NCBI RefSeq assembly: GCF_037860835.1
Contig: NZ_JBBEOG010000002.1
Location: 434,001 to 498,000, forward strand
DNA from: Aquipuribacter nitratireducens
Lineage (GTDB): Bacteria; Actinomycetota; Actinomycetes; Actinomycetales; JBBAYJ01
DNA: 64,000 bases
Reading direction: 5' to 3'
Shown here in pieces: positions 47,414 to 59,100 of the stretch (its first letter is position 1; each line of letters opens with the position of its first letter). The position numbers and the translations under genes are program-made. Under the pieces are notes generated by a model, which did no database searches, was not told the DNA's origin, and saw only the letters and a list, made by a program, of their open reading frames with translations.

Positions 47414-47455
47414 TCCCGCGTCCGGGCACCGGCCCGCGCGGGGTGGCGCGGGACG
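47412..47455 (+). promoter_or_regulatory. ilvB leader hairpin B
   Basis: CGTCCCGCG (47412-47420) pairs exactly with CGCGGGACG (47447-47455). It overlaps the last two bases of hairpin A and ends 27 bases before the ilvB ATG, so the two structures may compete and one may mask the ribosome-binding region. Confidence 0.45.
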
Positions 47456-47482
47456 GACGCGGACGGAGAGGACAGCACGACG

Positions 47483-50888
<3,406 letters not shown>

Positions 50889-50907
50889 CGCGCCCGGCGA
50901 CGACGTC

Positions 50908-50944
50908 CCGGTGGCACCCGCTCGGCAGGTGCGGGTGCCACCGG
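50908..50944 (+). terminator. 14-bp perfect hairpin after ilvC
   Basis: CCGGTGGCACCCGC (50908-50921) pairs exactly with GCGGGTGCCACCGG (50931-50944) around a 9-base loop. It begins 20 bases after the ilvC stop. No T tract follows, as usual here. It is the clearest terminator of the window. Confidence 0.75.
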
Positions 50945-50957
50945 CGGCGCGCCGGGT

Positions 50958-50963
50958 GATGAT
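50958..50963 (+). promoter_or_regulatory. -10-like hexamer before the DUF2256 gene
   Basis: GATGAT lies 6 bases before the GTG at 50970, directly after the ilvC hairpin. It fits the leaderless spacing used elsewhere, so the DUF2256/photolyase pair probably has its own promoter. Confidence 0.4.
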
Positions 50964-50969
50964 CGTCCG

Positions 50970-51407
50970 GTGAGCCGCCGGAGGGACCGCCCGGACGCCG
51001 ACCCGGGCCCGGAGCCGCTCGAGCGGACGTGCCGCGTGTGCGGGCGCCGCATGGAGCGCCGTGCCCGGTGGGGCGACCACTACGACGAGGTGCGCTACTG
51101 CTCATCGGGGTGCCGGCGCCGCGGGCTGCGCCCGGTCGACGAGCGGCTCGAGGACGCGCTCCTCGACCTGCTCGCCCGCCGCGCCCGTGACGCCAGCGTG
51201 TGCCCGAGCGAAGCCGCCCGGCTCGTCGCCGGGCACGGCACAGACCGCGACGAGGACGCGTGGCGCCCGCTCATGGAGCCCGCGCGCATGGCGGCGCGTC
51301 GCCTCGTCGCCCGCGGGCACGTCGAGATCACTCAGCACGGCCGGGTCGTGGACCCGAGCACCGCGAAGGGGCCCGTGCGGGTGCGGCTGCCGCGGACCGC
51401 GAGGTGA
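50970..51407 (+). CDS. DUF2256 and DUF3253 domain protein
   Basis: This 145-residue protein joins a small zinc-finger-like domain to a helical domain. The first part has CRVCGRRMERRARW and YCSSGC, a C-x2-C and C-x3-C pattern typical of DUF2256. The second part (LEDALLDLLARRARD to GHVEITQHGRVVDPSTAKGP) is DUF3253, which looks like a winged helix. Neither domain has an established function. DUF2256 genes are often found next to bacterial cryptochrome/photolyase genes, and here the photolyase-like gene overlaps it by GTGA. A role as partner or regulator of that enzyme is inferred. Confidence 0.78.
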   Translation: MSRRRDRPDADPGPEPLERTCRVCGRRMERRARWGDHYDEVRYCSSGCRRRGLRPVDERLEDALLDLLARRARDASVCPSEAARLVAGHGTDRDEDAWRPLMEPARMAARRLVARGHVEITQHGRVVDPSTAKGPVRVRLPRTAR

Positions 51408-52666
51408 GCACGCGGACGCAGCTGCCGACCCCGGGGCCGGACGTCGCCGCCGACCCCGACGCCGCCGTCGCGTGGGTCGGTGCGCACCTGGGTGACCTCG
51501 CCCTCGAGGGCGCCGAGGGCGCCGAGGGCCTGGTCGCGAGCCCGGCCTTCCGCGGCGGGCAGCCGGCGGCCGACGCCGCGCTCGCCGCGCTCGACGTCAC
51601 CGGCTACGCAGCGCGCCGCAACGAGGTGTGGCCCGAGCCCCGGCGCGGCGCGAGCCGCATGAGCCCGTACATCCGGCACGGGCTCGTCGACCTGCGCAGC
51701 GTGTGGGACCGCGTCGCCGACGCCCCGTCGCGGGACCGGCAGAAGTACCGCGACGAGCTGCTGTGGCAGGAGTACGCCCGGCACGTCCACGCCCGGACGG
51801 GACGGGGCATGCGGGCGCCCCTGCGGCACGAGCCGGCCGTGGGCTCCGGCTGGTCGGGGGAGCCGTGGCCGGCGGAGATGGCGTGCATGCGGCTCACCAC
51901 CGACGAGCTGCGTCGTGACGGGTGGCTCGTGAACCAGACCCGCATGTGGCTGGCCTCGCAGTGGACGGTCCGGGCCGGGTGGGACTGGCGGGAGGGGGAG
52001 GAGGAGTTCTTCCGGCACCTGCTCGACGGCTCCCGGGCGGCCAACCGGCTCGGGTGGCAGTGGACGGTGGGCGCGGGGACCGGGCGCCCGTACGGCTTCA
52101 GCCGGTGGCAGGTCGAGAAGCGCGCGCCCGGAGTGTGCGCGGGCTGCCCGCTCCGCGAGCGCTGCCCCGTCGACGGCTGGCCCGACACCACGGCGCCGCC
52201 GCGGCTGCTCCACCGCGCCCCCGGTCTCGGCCGCGGCGAGCCCGGCGCCGACCTCGCCGGGCCGTCCGACGTCGTCGCCACCTCTGCGCCGCGCGCGGTG
52301 TGGCTGACGTTCGAGTCGCTCGGCGACGCCGACCCCGCCCTCGACGCGCACCCCGAGCTGCCGGTGGTCGTCGTCTTCGACGAGCCGCTGCTCGCCCGGC
52401 TCCGGCTGTCCGCCAAGCGCCTGGTGTTCCTCGCCGAGACCGTCGCCTCCCTCGCCACCCGCCACGACGTCGAGGTCCACCGGGGCCGACCCGGGGAGGT
52501 CCTGCACGGCCGGGACGCGGCCGTCACCCACGCGCCCGTCCCCGGGTTCGGGCCGCGCGCGGTCCGCGCCTCCCCCGCGGAGGTGCACCCGTGGCCGTGG
52601 CTCGTGCGCCCCGGCGCGGGGTCCGTCCGGTCCTTCACCGCGTGGCGCAAGGGGGCCCGCGTCTGA
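51404..52666 (+). CDS. Photolyase/cryptochrome-like FAD protein with inverted domain order
   Basis: This 420-residue protein has the helical FAD-binding domain of photolyases first, at about residues 40-265 (PEPRRGASRMSPYIRHGLVD, YRDELLWQEYARHV, GWLVNQTRMWLASQW, DGSRAANRLGWQWT). An alpha/beta domain resembling the photolyase antenna domain follows at about 300-395 (AVWLTFESLGDADPALD, VVVVFDEPLL, SAKRLVFLAETVASLA). In normal photolyases the order is reversed. Four cysteines, C161, C245, C248 and C254, have spacing close to the [4Fe-4S] ligands of FeS-type bacterial photolyases (C350, C438, C441, C454 in PhrB). It may repair (6-4) lesions or act as a light sensor. It starts by GTGA overlap with the DUF2256 gene. 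Confidence 0.82.
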   Translation: MSTRTQLPTPGPDVAADPDAAVAWVGAHLGDLALEGAEGAEGLVASPAFRGGQPAADAALAALDVTGYAARRNEVWPEPRRGASRMSPYIRHGLVDLRSVWDRVADAPSRDRQKYRDELLWQEYARHVHARTGRGMRAPLRHEPAVGSGWSGEPWPAEMACMRLTTDELRRDGWLVNQTRMWLASQWTVRAGWDWREGEEEFFRHLLDGSRAANRLGWQWTVGAGTGRPYGFSRWQVEKRAPGVCAGCPLRERCPVDGWPDTTAPPRLLHRAPGLGRGEPGADLAGPSDVVATSAPRAVWLTFESLGDADPALDAHPELPVVVVFDEPLLARLRLSAKRLVFLAETVASLATRHDVEVHRGRPGEVLHGRDAAVTHAPVPGFGPRAVRASPAEVHPWPWLVRPGAGSVRSFTAWRKGARV

Positions 52667-52676
52667 GCCGAGGGGG

Positions 52677-53459
52677 TCAGTCCCCGCCGCCGTCGCCCCC
52701 GCCGCCGTCACCGCCGTCGCCGGAGCCCGCCCCCGCGGAGGCGTCACCGTCGACCGCGGTCCCGATCGCGCGGAGGTCGAGCGCGTCGGAGTCGTCCGCG
52801 ACAACGAGCACCACCCCGCCGTGGTCGTCCCGGCGGTTCTCGAGCTCGGCACGCAGCGCCCGGGCCGAGCGCGAGCGGGCGAGGAGGAGGAGGGCGCCCG
52901 CACGCGCGAGCGTCTCGTCGGTGAGGTCGTCGCCGGTCGCGAGCGCCGCCAGCCGTCGCCGCCCCTCCGCCGCCCGTCGAGCACCGGAGCCCGTGAGCCG
53001 CACCTCGTGCTGGGTGCCGTACCAGCGGCTGCGCGTGGTCGTCGTGACGAGCCCTGCGCGCTCGAGCTCCTCCACCGCCGCCGCGCGGACGCGGGTGGTC
53101 AGCCCGGTGTCCTCCGTCCGCAGCCGGAACAGCAGGTCCCGCAGCCGCACGCCGGCCGGGTCGTCCGCGCCGAGGAGCCGGGCCCGGGCGGCGTCGTGGA
53201 GCACGACGAGCGGGGGGAGCGGCGGGCACGCGACGTCGCCTGCTGCGACGAGCGGCGTCGCGCTCTCCCCGATCAGGCGGCGCCGACGTCGCACCGTGAC
53301 GCTCCACACGCGGCGCAGGACGAGCTCGCGGGCGGTCAGCGAGCTCGACGACAGCCCGACCGTGCGGCCGTCCGCGAGGAGGATCTCGCCGGCCGCGGCG
53401 GACAGCGGCCACGCGACCGGCTCGTCCTCGGGGACGGGGGACGGCGCGCTCGGGCCCAC
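52677..53459 (-). CDS. Hypothetical protein with Asp/Gly-rich tail
   Basis: I do not recognise the family. The 260-residue product has a middle region ([38 protein letters not shown]) that looks like a winged helix. A helical stretch follows ([20 protein letters not shown]), and the tail consists of Gly and Asp. There is no signal peptide or membrane helix. The GTG at 53459 has TAGGGT 7 bases upstream (53472-53467), giving a leaderless start. It is divergent from leuB across 77 bases and converges with the photolyase-like gene across 10. Confidence 0.55.
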   Translation of the reverse strand: MGPSAPSPVPEDEPVAWPLSAAAGEILLADGRTVGLSSSSLTARELVLRRVWSVTVRRRRRLIGESATPLVAAGDVACPPLPPLVVLHDAARARLLGADDPAGVRLRDLLFRLRTEDTGLTTRVRAAAVEELERAGLVTTTTRSRWYGTQHEVRLTGSGARRAAEGRRRLAALATGDDLTDETLARAGALLLLARSRSARALRAELENRRDDHGGVVLVVADDSDALDLRAIGTAVDGDASAGAGSGDGGDGGGGDGGGD

Positions 53460-53523
53460 GGCGGGAACCCTACGGCGTCCACCAGCACTCGGACGGCCGG
53501 GCCGGGGCGGCCGGTGCGCGTCG

Positions 53524-53529
53524 TAGCCT
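53524..53529 (+). promoter_or_regulatory. -10-like hexamer, leaderless start of leuB
   Basis: TAGCCT lies 7 bases before the GTG at 53537. The divergent gap also contains TAGGGT (53472-53467) for the hypothetical gene on the other strand. Confidence 0.5.
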
Positions 53530-53536
53530 GCGGAGC

Positions 53537-54619
53537 GTGACCGCGACGACGCCCGCCGCCGCCCCCCGCACGCTCGACCTCGCCGTCATCGGTGGCGACG
53601 GCATCGGTCCGGAGGTGGTGGGCGCCGGTCTCGACGTGCTCCGCGCCGCCGTCGCCGCGGACGGTGTCGACGTCCGCACCACGGACTACGACCTCGGGGC
53701 GGCGCGCTGGCACCGGACGGGGGAGACCCTCACCGACGCCGACCTCGACGCCGTCCGGCAGCACGAGGCGATCCTCCTCGGCGCCGTCGGCGACCCCGGA
53801 GTGCCGAGCGGGGTGCTCGAGCGCGGCCTCCTCCTGCGGCTCCGCTTCGCCCTCGACCACTACGTCAACCTCCGCCCGTCGGTCCTCCTGCCCGGCGCCA
53901 CCAGCCCCCTCGCGCCGCACGTCCTCGACAAGGGGCCCGTCGACTTCGTCGTGGTCCGTGAGGGCACCGAGGGGCCGTACGTCGGCAACGGCGGGGCGCT
54001 GCGCGTCGGGACGCCCGCGGAGATCGCGACGGAGGTGAGCGTCAACACCGCCTTCGGCGTCGAGCGCGTCGTGCGCGACGCCTTCGCCCGCGCCGCGGCC
54101 CGCCCGCGGCGGCGCCTCACCCTCGTCCACAAGCACAACGTCCTCGTCCACGCCGGACACCTGTGGCGACGTACCGTCGAGGCCGTCAACGCCGAGTTCC
54201 CGGACGTCAGCGTCGACTACCTCCACGTCGACGCGGCGACGATCTTCCTCACGACCGACCCGCAGCGCTTCGACGTCGTCGTCACCGACAACCTGTTCGG
54301 TGACATCCTCACCGACCTCGCCGCCGCCGTCACCGGCGGCATCGGGCTGGCCGCCAGCGGCAACGTCAACCCCGACCGCTCCTCGCCCAGCATGTTCGAG
54401 CCGGTCCACGGCTCGGCCCCCGACATCGCGGCTCAGGGGGTCGCCGACCCGACCGCGACGTTCCTGTCCGTCGCGCTGCTCCTCGAGCACGTCGGGCTCG
54501 GAGAGGCCGCCGCGCGCGTGCAGGAGGCGGTCGTCGGCGCCCTCGCCGACCGCGACCCCTCGGCGCCGCGCCCGGGCACGGCCGAGGTCACCGACGCGGT
54601 CCGCGCCCGGCTCGCGTGA
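53537..54619 (+). CDS. leuB: 3-isopropylmalate dehydrogenase
   Basis: LeuB oxidatively decarboxylates 3-isopropylmalate in leucine synthesis, using NAD+. The 360-residue protein has [16 protein letters not shown] at the start, the substrate Arg region [21 protein letters not shown], and a metal-binding Asp in [17 protein letters not shown]. The NAD loop is [20 protein letters not shown]. It may also act on citramalate-derived 2-methylmalate in the isoleucine branch, since cimA is two genes downstream. Upstream leuA and leuCD are not in the window. Confidence 0.95.
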   Translation: MTATTPAAAPRTLDLAVIGGDGIGPEVVGAGLDVLRAAVAADGVDVRTTDYDLGAARWHRTGETLTDADLDAVRQHEAILLGAVGDPGVPSGVLERGLLLRLRFALDHYVNLRPSVLLPGATSPLAPHVLDKGPVDFVVVREGTEGPYVGNGGALRVGTPAEIATEVSVNTAFGVERVVRDAFARAAARPRRRLTLVHKHNVLVHAGHLWRRTVEAVNAEFPDVSVDYLHVDAATIFLTTDPQRFDVVVTDNLFGDILTDLAAAVTGGIGLAASGNVNPDRSSPSMFEPVHGSAPDIAAQGVADPTATFLSVALLLEHVGLGEAAARVQEAVVGALADRDPSAPRPGTAEVTDAVRARLA

Positions 54620-54629
54620 GGGCCGCGGC

Positions 54630-54635
54630 TAGGCT
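54630..54635 (+). promoter_or_regulatory. -10-like hexamer upstream of ilvE
   Basis: TAGGCT lies 49 bases before the ilvE ATG. Unlike most units here, this one would have a leader of about 40 bases, containing a GC hairpin (CCGCGC/GCGCGG within 54645-54663) and GGGAGG before the ATG. Confidence 0.4.
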
Positions 54636-54683
54636 GACCCGGACCGCGCGCCGGGGCGCGGCCGGACCGCTGGGAGGCGCACG

Positions 54684-55811
54684 ATGACGCAGACGGACAC
54701 CGACACGTCGCAGGACGCCGCGGGCACCTCGCCGCTCGCCTTCACGGTCGACCCGGACGTCGCGCGGCGCACCGACGAGGAGCGCGCGCAGATCCTCGGT
54801 GCCCCCGGGTTCGGGAAGCACTTCACCGACCACATGGTGACGGCGACGTGGACCCTCGATCGGGGCTGGCACGACGCCGGCGTGCGCGCCTTCGGCCCCA
54901 TCACCCTGTCGCCCGCCGCCGCGGTCCTCCACTACGCGCAGGAGGTGTTCGAGGGTCTCAAGGCCTACCGCCACGACGACGGCTCGGTGTGGTCGTTCCG
55001 GCCCGAGGCCAACGCCGCGCGGTTCGCCCGCTCGGCCCGTCGCCTCGCGCTGCCGCAGCTGCCGGAGGCCGACTTCCTCGGCTCGCTCGAGGCGCTCGTG
55101 CGCGCCGACGTCGACTGGGTGCCGAGCGGGGGCGAGGCGAGCCTCTACCTGCGCCCGTTCATGTTCGCCTCCGAGGAGTTCCTCGGGGTGCGCCCGGCGC
55201 ACACCGTCACGTACTGCCTCATCGCCTCGCCCGCGGGCTCGTACTTCCCGGGCGGTGTCCGCCCGGTCAGCATCTGGCTCACGACCGACTACACCCGGGC
55301 CGCCCCCGGCGGCACGGGTGAGGCGAAGTGCGGCGGCAACTACGCCGCGAGCCTCGCCGCCCAGCAGGAGGCCATCGGGCACGGCTGCGACCAGGTCTGC
55401 TTCGTGGACGCGACGGAGCACCGCTGGGTCGAGGAGCTCGGTGGCATGAACCTCTACTTCGTCCACGCCGACGGCCGGCTCGTCACGCCGTCGCTCACCG
55501 GGACCATCCTCGAGGGCGTCACCCGCTCGTCGATCCTCACCCTCGCGAAGGAGCTCGGGCACGAGGTCGAGGAGCGGAAGGTCTCCGTCGAGGAGTGGCG
55601 CGACGGCGTCGCCTCCGGCGACATCACCGAGGTCTTAGCGTGCGGCACCGCGGCGGTCGTCACCCCGCTCGGGCGGCTCGCGTGGGACGGCGGCGAGGTC
55701 GTCATGGGCGAGGAGCCGGGGGAGACGACGATGCGGATCCGCTCGCGGCTCCTCGACATCCAGTACGGCCGCGAGGCCGACGAGCACGGTTGGCTGCGGC
55801 GCCTGGCATGA
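54684..55811 (+). CDS. ilvE: Branched-chain amino acid aminotransferase
   Basis: IlvE transfers the amino group to the 2-oxo acids of Val, Leu and Ile. The 375-residue fold-type IV PLP enzyme has VLHYAQEVFEGLKAYRHDDG, and the family signature EAKCGGNYAASLAAQ contains the PLP lysine. LACGTAAVVTPLGRL lies near the C-terminus. It is separated from leuB by a small leader region and overlaps cimA by ATGA. The length is that of eukaryote-like actinobacterial IlvE proteins. Confidence 0.95.
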   Translation: MTQTDTDTSQDAAGTSPLAFTVDPDVARRTDEERAQILGAPGFGKHFTDHMVTATWTLDRGWHDAGVRAFGPITLSPAAAVLHYAQEVFEGLKAYRHDDGSVWSFRPEANAARFARSARRLALPQLPEADFLGSLEALVRADVDWVPSGGEASLYLRPFMFASEEFLGVRPAHTVTYCLIASPAGSYFPGGVRPVSIWLTTDYTRAAPGGTGEAKCGGNYAASLAAQQEAIGHGCDQVCFVDATEHRWVEELGGMNLYFVHADGRLVTPSLTGTILEGVTRSSILTLAKELGHEVEERKVSVEEWRDGVASGDITEVLACGTAAVVTPLGRLAWDGGEVVMGEEPGETTMRIRSRLLDIQYGREADEHGWLRRLA

Positions 55812-57421
55812 GCGAGCGCGCGGCGATCGAGGTCTACGACACGACCCTGCGCGACGGCGCCCAGCAGGAGGGACTGTCGCTGTCGGTCGCCGACAAGCTC
55901 GCGATCGCGCGTCACCTGGACGACCTCGGCGTGGGCGTCATCGAGGGCGGGTGGCCCGGCGCGATCCCGAAGGACACCGAGTTCTTCGCGCGCGCCGCCG
56001 ACGAGCTGCAGCTGCGCCACGCCCGCCTCGCCGCGTTCGGCGCGACCCGCCGGGCGGGCGGGCGCGCCGACACCGACGCGCAGGTCAGGGCGCTGCTCGA
56101 CGCCCGCGCGCCCGTCGTCACCCTCGTGGCGAAGAGCCACACCGGCCACGTCGAGCGCGCCCTGCGCACCACTCCCGCGGAGAACCTCGAGATGGTCCGC
56201 GACAGCGTCGCCTTCCTCGTCGCCGAGGGCCGCGAGGTCGTGCTCGACGCCGAGCACTTCTTCGACGGCTTCCTCCTCGACCGCGCCTACGCGCTCGAGG
56301 TCCTCCGGGTCGCCATGACCGCGGGTGCGAGCACCGTCGCCCTGTGCGACACCAACGGAGGGCACCTGCCGGACGTCGTCGCCGACGTCGTGGCGGAGGT
56401 CCGTGCCGCGGTCGGGGCGCCGATGGGCATCCACTGCCACAACGACACCGGCTGCGCGGTCGCGAACACCCTCGCGGCCGTCGACGCCGGTGCCGTGCAG
56501 GTCCAGGGCACGCTCAACGGCTACGGCGAGCGCACCGGCAACGCCGACCTCGTGACGGTCGTGGCGAACCTCGAGCTCAAGCGGTCGACGCCCGTGCTGC
56601 GCCCGGGCGGTCTCGCGGAGGCGAGCCGGATCGCGCACGCCGTCAGCGAGATCACGAACGTGCCGCCGTACTCGCGCCAGCCGTACGTGGGCGCGAGCGC
56701 CTTCACCCACAAGGCCGGCCTGCACGCCAGCGCCATCCGCGTCGACCCCGACCTCTACCAGCACACCGACCCGCGCACGGTCGGCAACGACATGCGGATG
56801 CTCGTGTCGGAGATGGCGGGCCGGGCGAGCATCGAGCTCAAGGGCCGGGAGCTCGGCCTCGACCTGTCCGACCCCGTCCTGCTGTCCGCGGTGACGGAGG
56901 CGGTGAAGTCGAAGGAGGCCGAGGGGTACACGTTCGAGGCCGCCGACGCCTCCTTCGACCTCCTCGTCCGGCGCGTCGCCGCGGAGCGCGGCCTCGGTGA
57001 GGGTGTCCCGGACTACTTCCACGTCGACTCCTGGCGCGTCATCACCGAGATGCGACCCGGCGACGCGCACGGCGCCGCGCTGTCGGAGGCGACCGTCCGG
57101 CTGGTCCTCCAGGGGGAGCGGTGCGTGGCCTCCGGCGAGGGCAACGGGCCCGTCAACGCGCTCGACGCCGCGCTGCGCACCGCGCTCGACCCCAGCTACC
57201 CCGAGCTCGCGCACCTCGACCTCGTCGACTTCCGGGTGCGGATCCTCGACGCCGCCCACGGCACCGACGCCGTCACCCGCGTGCTGCTGGAGACCGCCGA
57301 CCAGGAGTCCTCGTGGACCACGGTGGGGGTCGGTCCCAACGTCGTGGAGGCGTCGTGGGAGGCCCTCGTCGACGGCCTGGCGCACGGGCTGCTCCGCCGG
57401 GGCGTCCCCTCCCGCGCGTGA
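55808..57421 (+). CDS. cimA: (R)-citramalate synthase
   Basis: CimA condenses pyruvate and acetyl-CoA to citramalate, giving 2-oxobutyrate for isoleucine without threonine deaminase. The 537-residue DRE-TIM enzyme has VYDTTLRDGAQQEGLSLSV, the metal ligands in GIHCHNDTGCAVANTLAAVDAG, and a C-terminal regulatory LeuA-type domain (about 400-530). The pattern IEGGWPGAIPKD is typical of CimA rather than LeuA. It overlaps ilvE by ATGA and the next gene by GTGA. Homocitrate synthase is a less likely alternative. Confidence 0.93.
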   Translation: MSERAAIEVYDTTLRDGAQQEGLSLSVADKLAIARHLDDLGVGVIEGGWPGAIPKDTEFFARAADELQLRHARLAAFGATRRAGGRADTDAQVRALLDARAPVVTLVAKSHTGHVERALRTTPAENLEMVRDSVAFLVAEGREVVLDAEHFFDGFLLDRAYALEVLRVAMTAGASTVALCDTNGGHLPDVVADVVAEVRAAVGAPMGIHCHNDTGCAVANTLAAVDAGAVQVQGTLNGYGERTGNADLVTVVANLELKRSTPVLRPGGLAEASRIAHAVSEITNVPPYSRQPYVGASAFTHKAGLHASAIRVDPDLYQHTDPRTVGNDMRMLVSEMAGRASIELKGRELGLDLSDPVLLSAVTEAVKSKEAEGYTFEAADASFDLLVRRVAAERGLGEGVPDYFHVDSWRVITEMRPGDAHGAALSEATVRLVLQGERCVASGEGNGPVNALDAALRTALDPSYPELAHLDLVDFRVRILDAAHGTDAVTRVLLETADQESSWTTVGVGPNVVEASWEALVDGLAHGLLRRGVPSRA

Positions 57422-58047
57422 GCGAGGCGTTCCTCGCGGGCGCGCGGGCGGCGCACCGGCTCGTGGCCTCCTCCGTTGTCGGCGACCGGTGGTCCGAGTC
57501 GTCGGTCCTTCCCGGCATGTCGACGGGGGAGCTCGCGGCGCACCTCGCCCGGGCGGTCCTGCAGGTGGACGCCTACCGGTCACGTGGCACGAGCACGCCG
57601 GTGACGACGGACGCGGTCGGCTACTTCGCCGACCTCGCAGGCACTGCCGAGCCGGACTCGGTGCTCAACGTCGGGGTGCGCGAGCGCGCGGCGGCCTCCG
57701 CCGCTGACGGGCACGGGGCGCTCGTCGGCGCGCTCGAGGCCGCGCTGGTGAGGCTCGGTGCCGCACTGCCGACCGCGCCCCGCGACGAGGTCGTCGTGGT
57801 CGGCCATCGGCGGGACCAGGTGCTCCTGCTGTCGGAGTACCTGCGGACCCGGTGCGTCGAGCTCGCCGTCCACCTCGAGGACCTCGCCCTGTCGGTCGAC
57901 GCAGCCCCGGAGGTGCCGGCGGCAACGGTCGGCGAGGCCGTCGACCTGCTGCAGGCGGCGGCGCGCCGCCGGTACGGCGACGCGGCCGTCCTGCGGGCCC
58001 TGGCCCGCCGCGAGCGAGACACCGTCGACGCCGCGCGCGTCCTCTGA
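57418..58047 (+). CDS. DinB/MDMPI-like protein (mycothiol maleylpyruvate isomerase N-terminal type)
   Basis: This 209-residue protein has the four-helix-bundle pattern of DinB/MDMPI proteins: AHRLVASSVVGDRWSESSVL, GMSTGELAAHLARAVLQVD and CVELAVHLEDLALSVD. Histidines in these helices would bind one metal. Family members use mycothiol, a thiol of actinobacteria, for isomerase, transferase or detoxification reactions. It is coupled to cimA by GTGA, but no pathway link is obvious. A long hairpin follows the stop. Confidence 0.75.
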   Translation: MSEAFLAGARAAHRLVASSVVGDRWSESSVLPGMSTGELAAHLARAVLQVDAYRSRGTSTPVTTDAVGYFADLAGTAEPDSVLNVGVRERAAASAADGHGALVGALEAALVRLGAALPTAPRDEVVVVGHRRDQVLLLSEYLRTRCVELAVHLEDLALSVDAAPEVPAATVGEAVDLLQAAARRRYGDAAVLRALARRERDTVDAARVL

Positions 58048-58060
58048 GCACGGCCTCGGG

Positions 58061-58123
58061 CGGTGAGAGGGGGATCCGTCCCGCGACACGCCGCCCCGGC
58101 CGGGACGAACTCCCCTCTCACCG
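58061..58123. terminator. 63-base two-tier inverted repeat between convergent genes
   Basis: CGGTGAGAGGGG (58061-58072) pairs with CCCCTCTCACCG (58112-58123), and inside it CGTCCCG (58077-58083) pairs with CGGGACG (58101-58107). It lies between the convergent MDMPI-like and MarR genes and could terminate both. The decamer CGACACGCCG in its loop also occurs in the hairpin at 22950-23006. Confidence 0.65.
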
Positions 58124-58131
58124 TGTGGGTC

Positions 58132-58623
58132 CTACCGGCAGGTCGCGCCCGGCAGCCCGGCCGCCGCACGCTCGAGCAGGCGCACGAGGTCGACGCGCTC
58201 ACGCTCGTCGAGCCCGGCGAGGGTCTCCTCCGCCAGCACCGTCCACGCCTCGTCGACCCCGTGCAGCCGCTCGCGTGCCGCGGGGGTGAGGGAGACGACC
58301 GTCGACCGGCGGTCCGCGGGGTCCGGGTCGCGCCGCACGAGGCCCGCCCCCTCGAGCCGCTGCACCATCTTCGTCACGGTCGGCGGCTCGATGGACAGCG
58401 CCCCGGCCAGCCGTCCGGGGGTCGTCGGACCGGTGTCGGCGAGCACGAGGAGGAGCACCTCCTGACCCGGGTGGAGGTCGAGACCCCGCAGCAACGACGC
58501 CGCGCGCGCCCGGTGCGCCCGGGCCAGGGACACGACGGCGCGGTTGACCCGCCACGCCCACCCCGGCTCGCCCGGTCCGGGGCGCTCGCTGCCCGGGGGC
58601 AGCACTGCAGGGGCGTCGCTCAC
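58132..58623 (-). CDS. MarR-family transcriptional regulator
   Basis: This 163-residue protein has the MarR winged helix. The recognition region is GRLAGALSIEPPTVTKMVQR, followed by the wing LVRRDPDPADRRSTVVSLTPAAR. Flanking helices form the dimer. It is translated by GTGA overlap with the upstream membrane protein gene. The perfect 13-bp-arm palindrome at 59101-59134, in front of that gene, is a likely binding site, giving autoregulation and control of the divergent MDMPI-like gene. The effector is unknown. Confidence 0.92.
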   Translation of the reverse strand: MSDAPAVLPPGSERPGPGEPGWAWRVNRAVVSLARAHRARAASLLRGLDLHPGQEVLLLVLADTGPTTPGRLAGALSIEPPTVTKMVQRLEGAGLVRRDPDPADRRSTVVSLTPAARERLHGVDEAWTVLAEETLAGLDERERVDLVRLLERAAAGLPGATCR

Positions 58624-59078
58624 GCGGTGAGTGTCTCCCGACGCCCGAGGAACAGCAGCACGGCGGCGGCGACCACGACGTGCATGAGGCACAGGAGCAG
58701 GCGGGCCGCCGTCGAGGCGTCGACCGCGACGAGGAACGGCTGGGCGAAGGACAGGACGAGGAGCACGAGCACCCCGACGGTGAACACCGCCTCGGGCCAC
58801 CGGGTGAACCGCAGGTGGACCCAGCGCCCGACGGTGGCGGCGACCACGCCGACCACGCTCGCGACGGCGACGGCCCCGACGACGAGGGGAGCGGACGACC
58901 CGTCGGCGGCCGCCGGGTCCGGGACGAGCACCTCGAGGCCCGCGGCGCCTGCGACCAGGAAGAGGACGACGTTGACGACGACCGCGGCGAGGGCGGCGAG
59001 CAGACCGCGGACCCACAGGCGGCGGGTCGGCCGGGTCGTCCCGGCGGCGGCAGGGGTGGTGGGGGTGGGGGTGGCCAT
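58620..59078 (-). CDS. Four-helix membrane protein (DUF6069-like)
   Basis: This 152-residue protein has four hydrophobic segments: LLAALAAVVVNVVLFLVAGA, VVGAVAVASVVGVVAATVG, AVFTVGVLVLLVLSFAQP and LLLCLMHVVVAAAVLLFLG. A conserved segment WVHLRFTRWPEAVF lies between the second and third. This pattern matches the actinobacterial DUF6069 family, whose function is unknown. The ATG at 59078 has GAGGAGG 4 bases upstream. It heads an operon with the MarR gene, so it is probably controlled by it, and an envelope-protection role is possible. Confidence 0.78.
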   Translation of the reverse strand: MATPTPTTPAAAGTTRPTRRLWVRGLLAALAAVVVNVVLFLVAGAAGLEVLVPDPAAADGSSAPLVVGAVAVASVVGVVAATVGRWVHLRFTRWPEAVFTVGVLVLLVLSFAQPFLVAVDASTAARLLLCLMHVVVAAAVLLFLGRRETLTA

Positions 59079-59100
59079 GGTTCCTCCTCGGACCGAGCTC

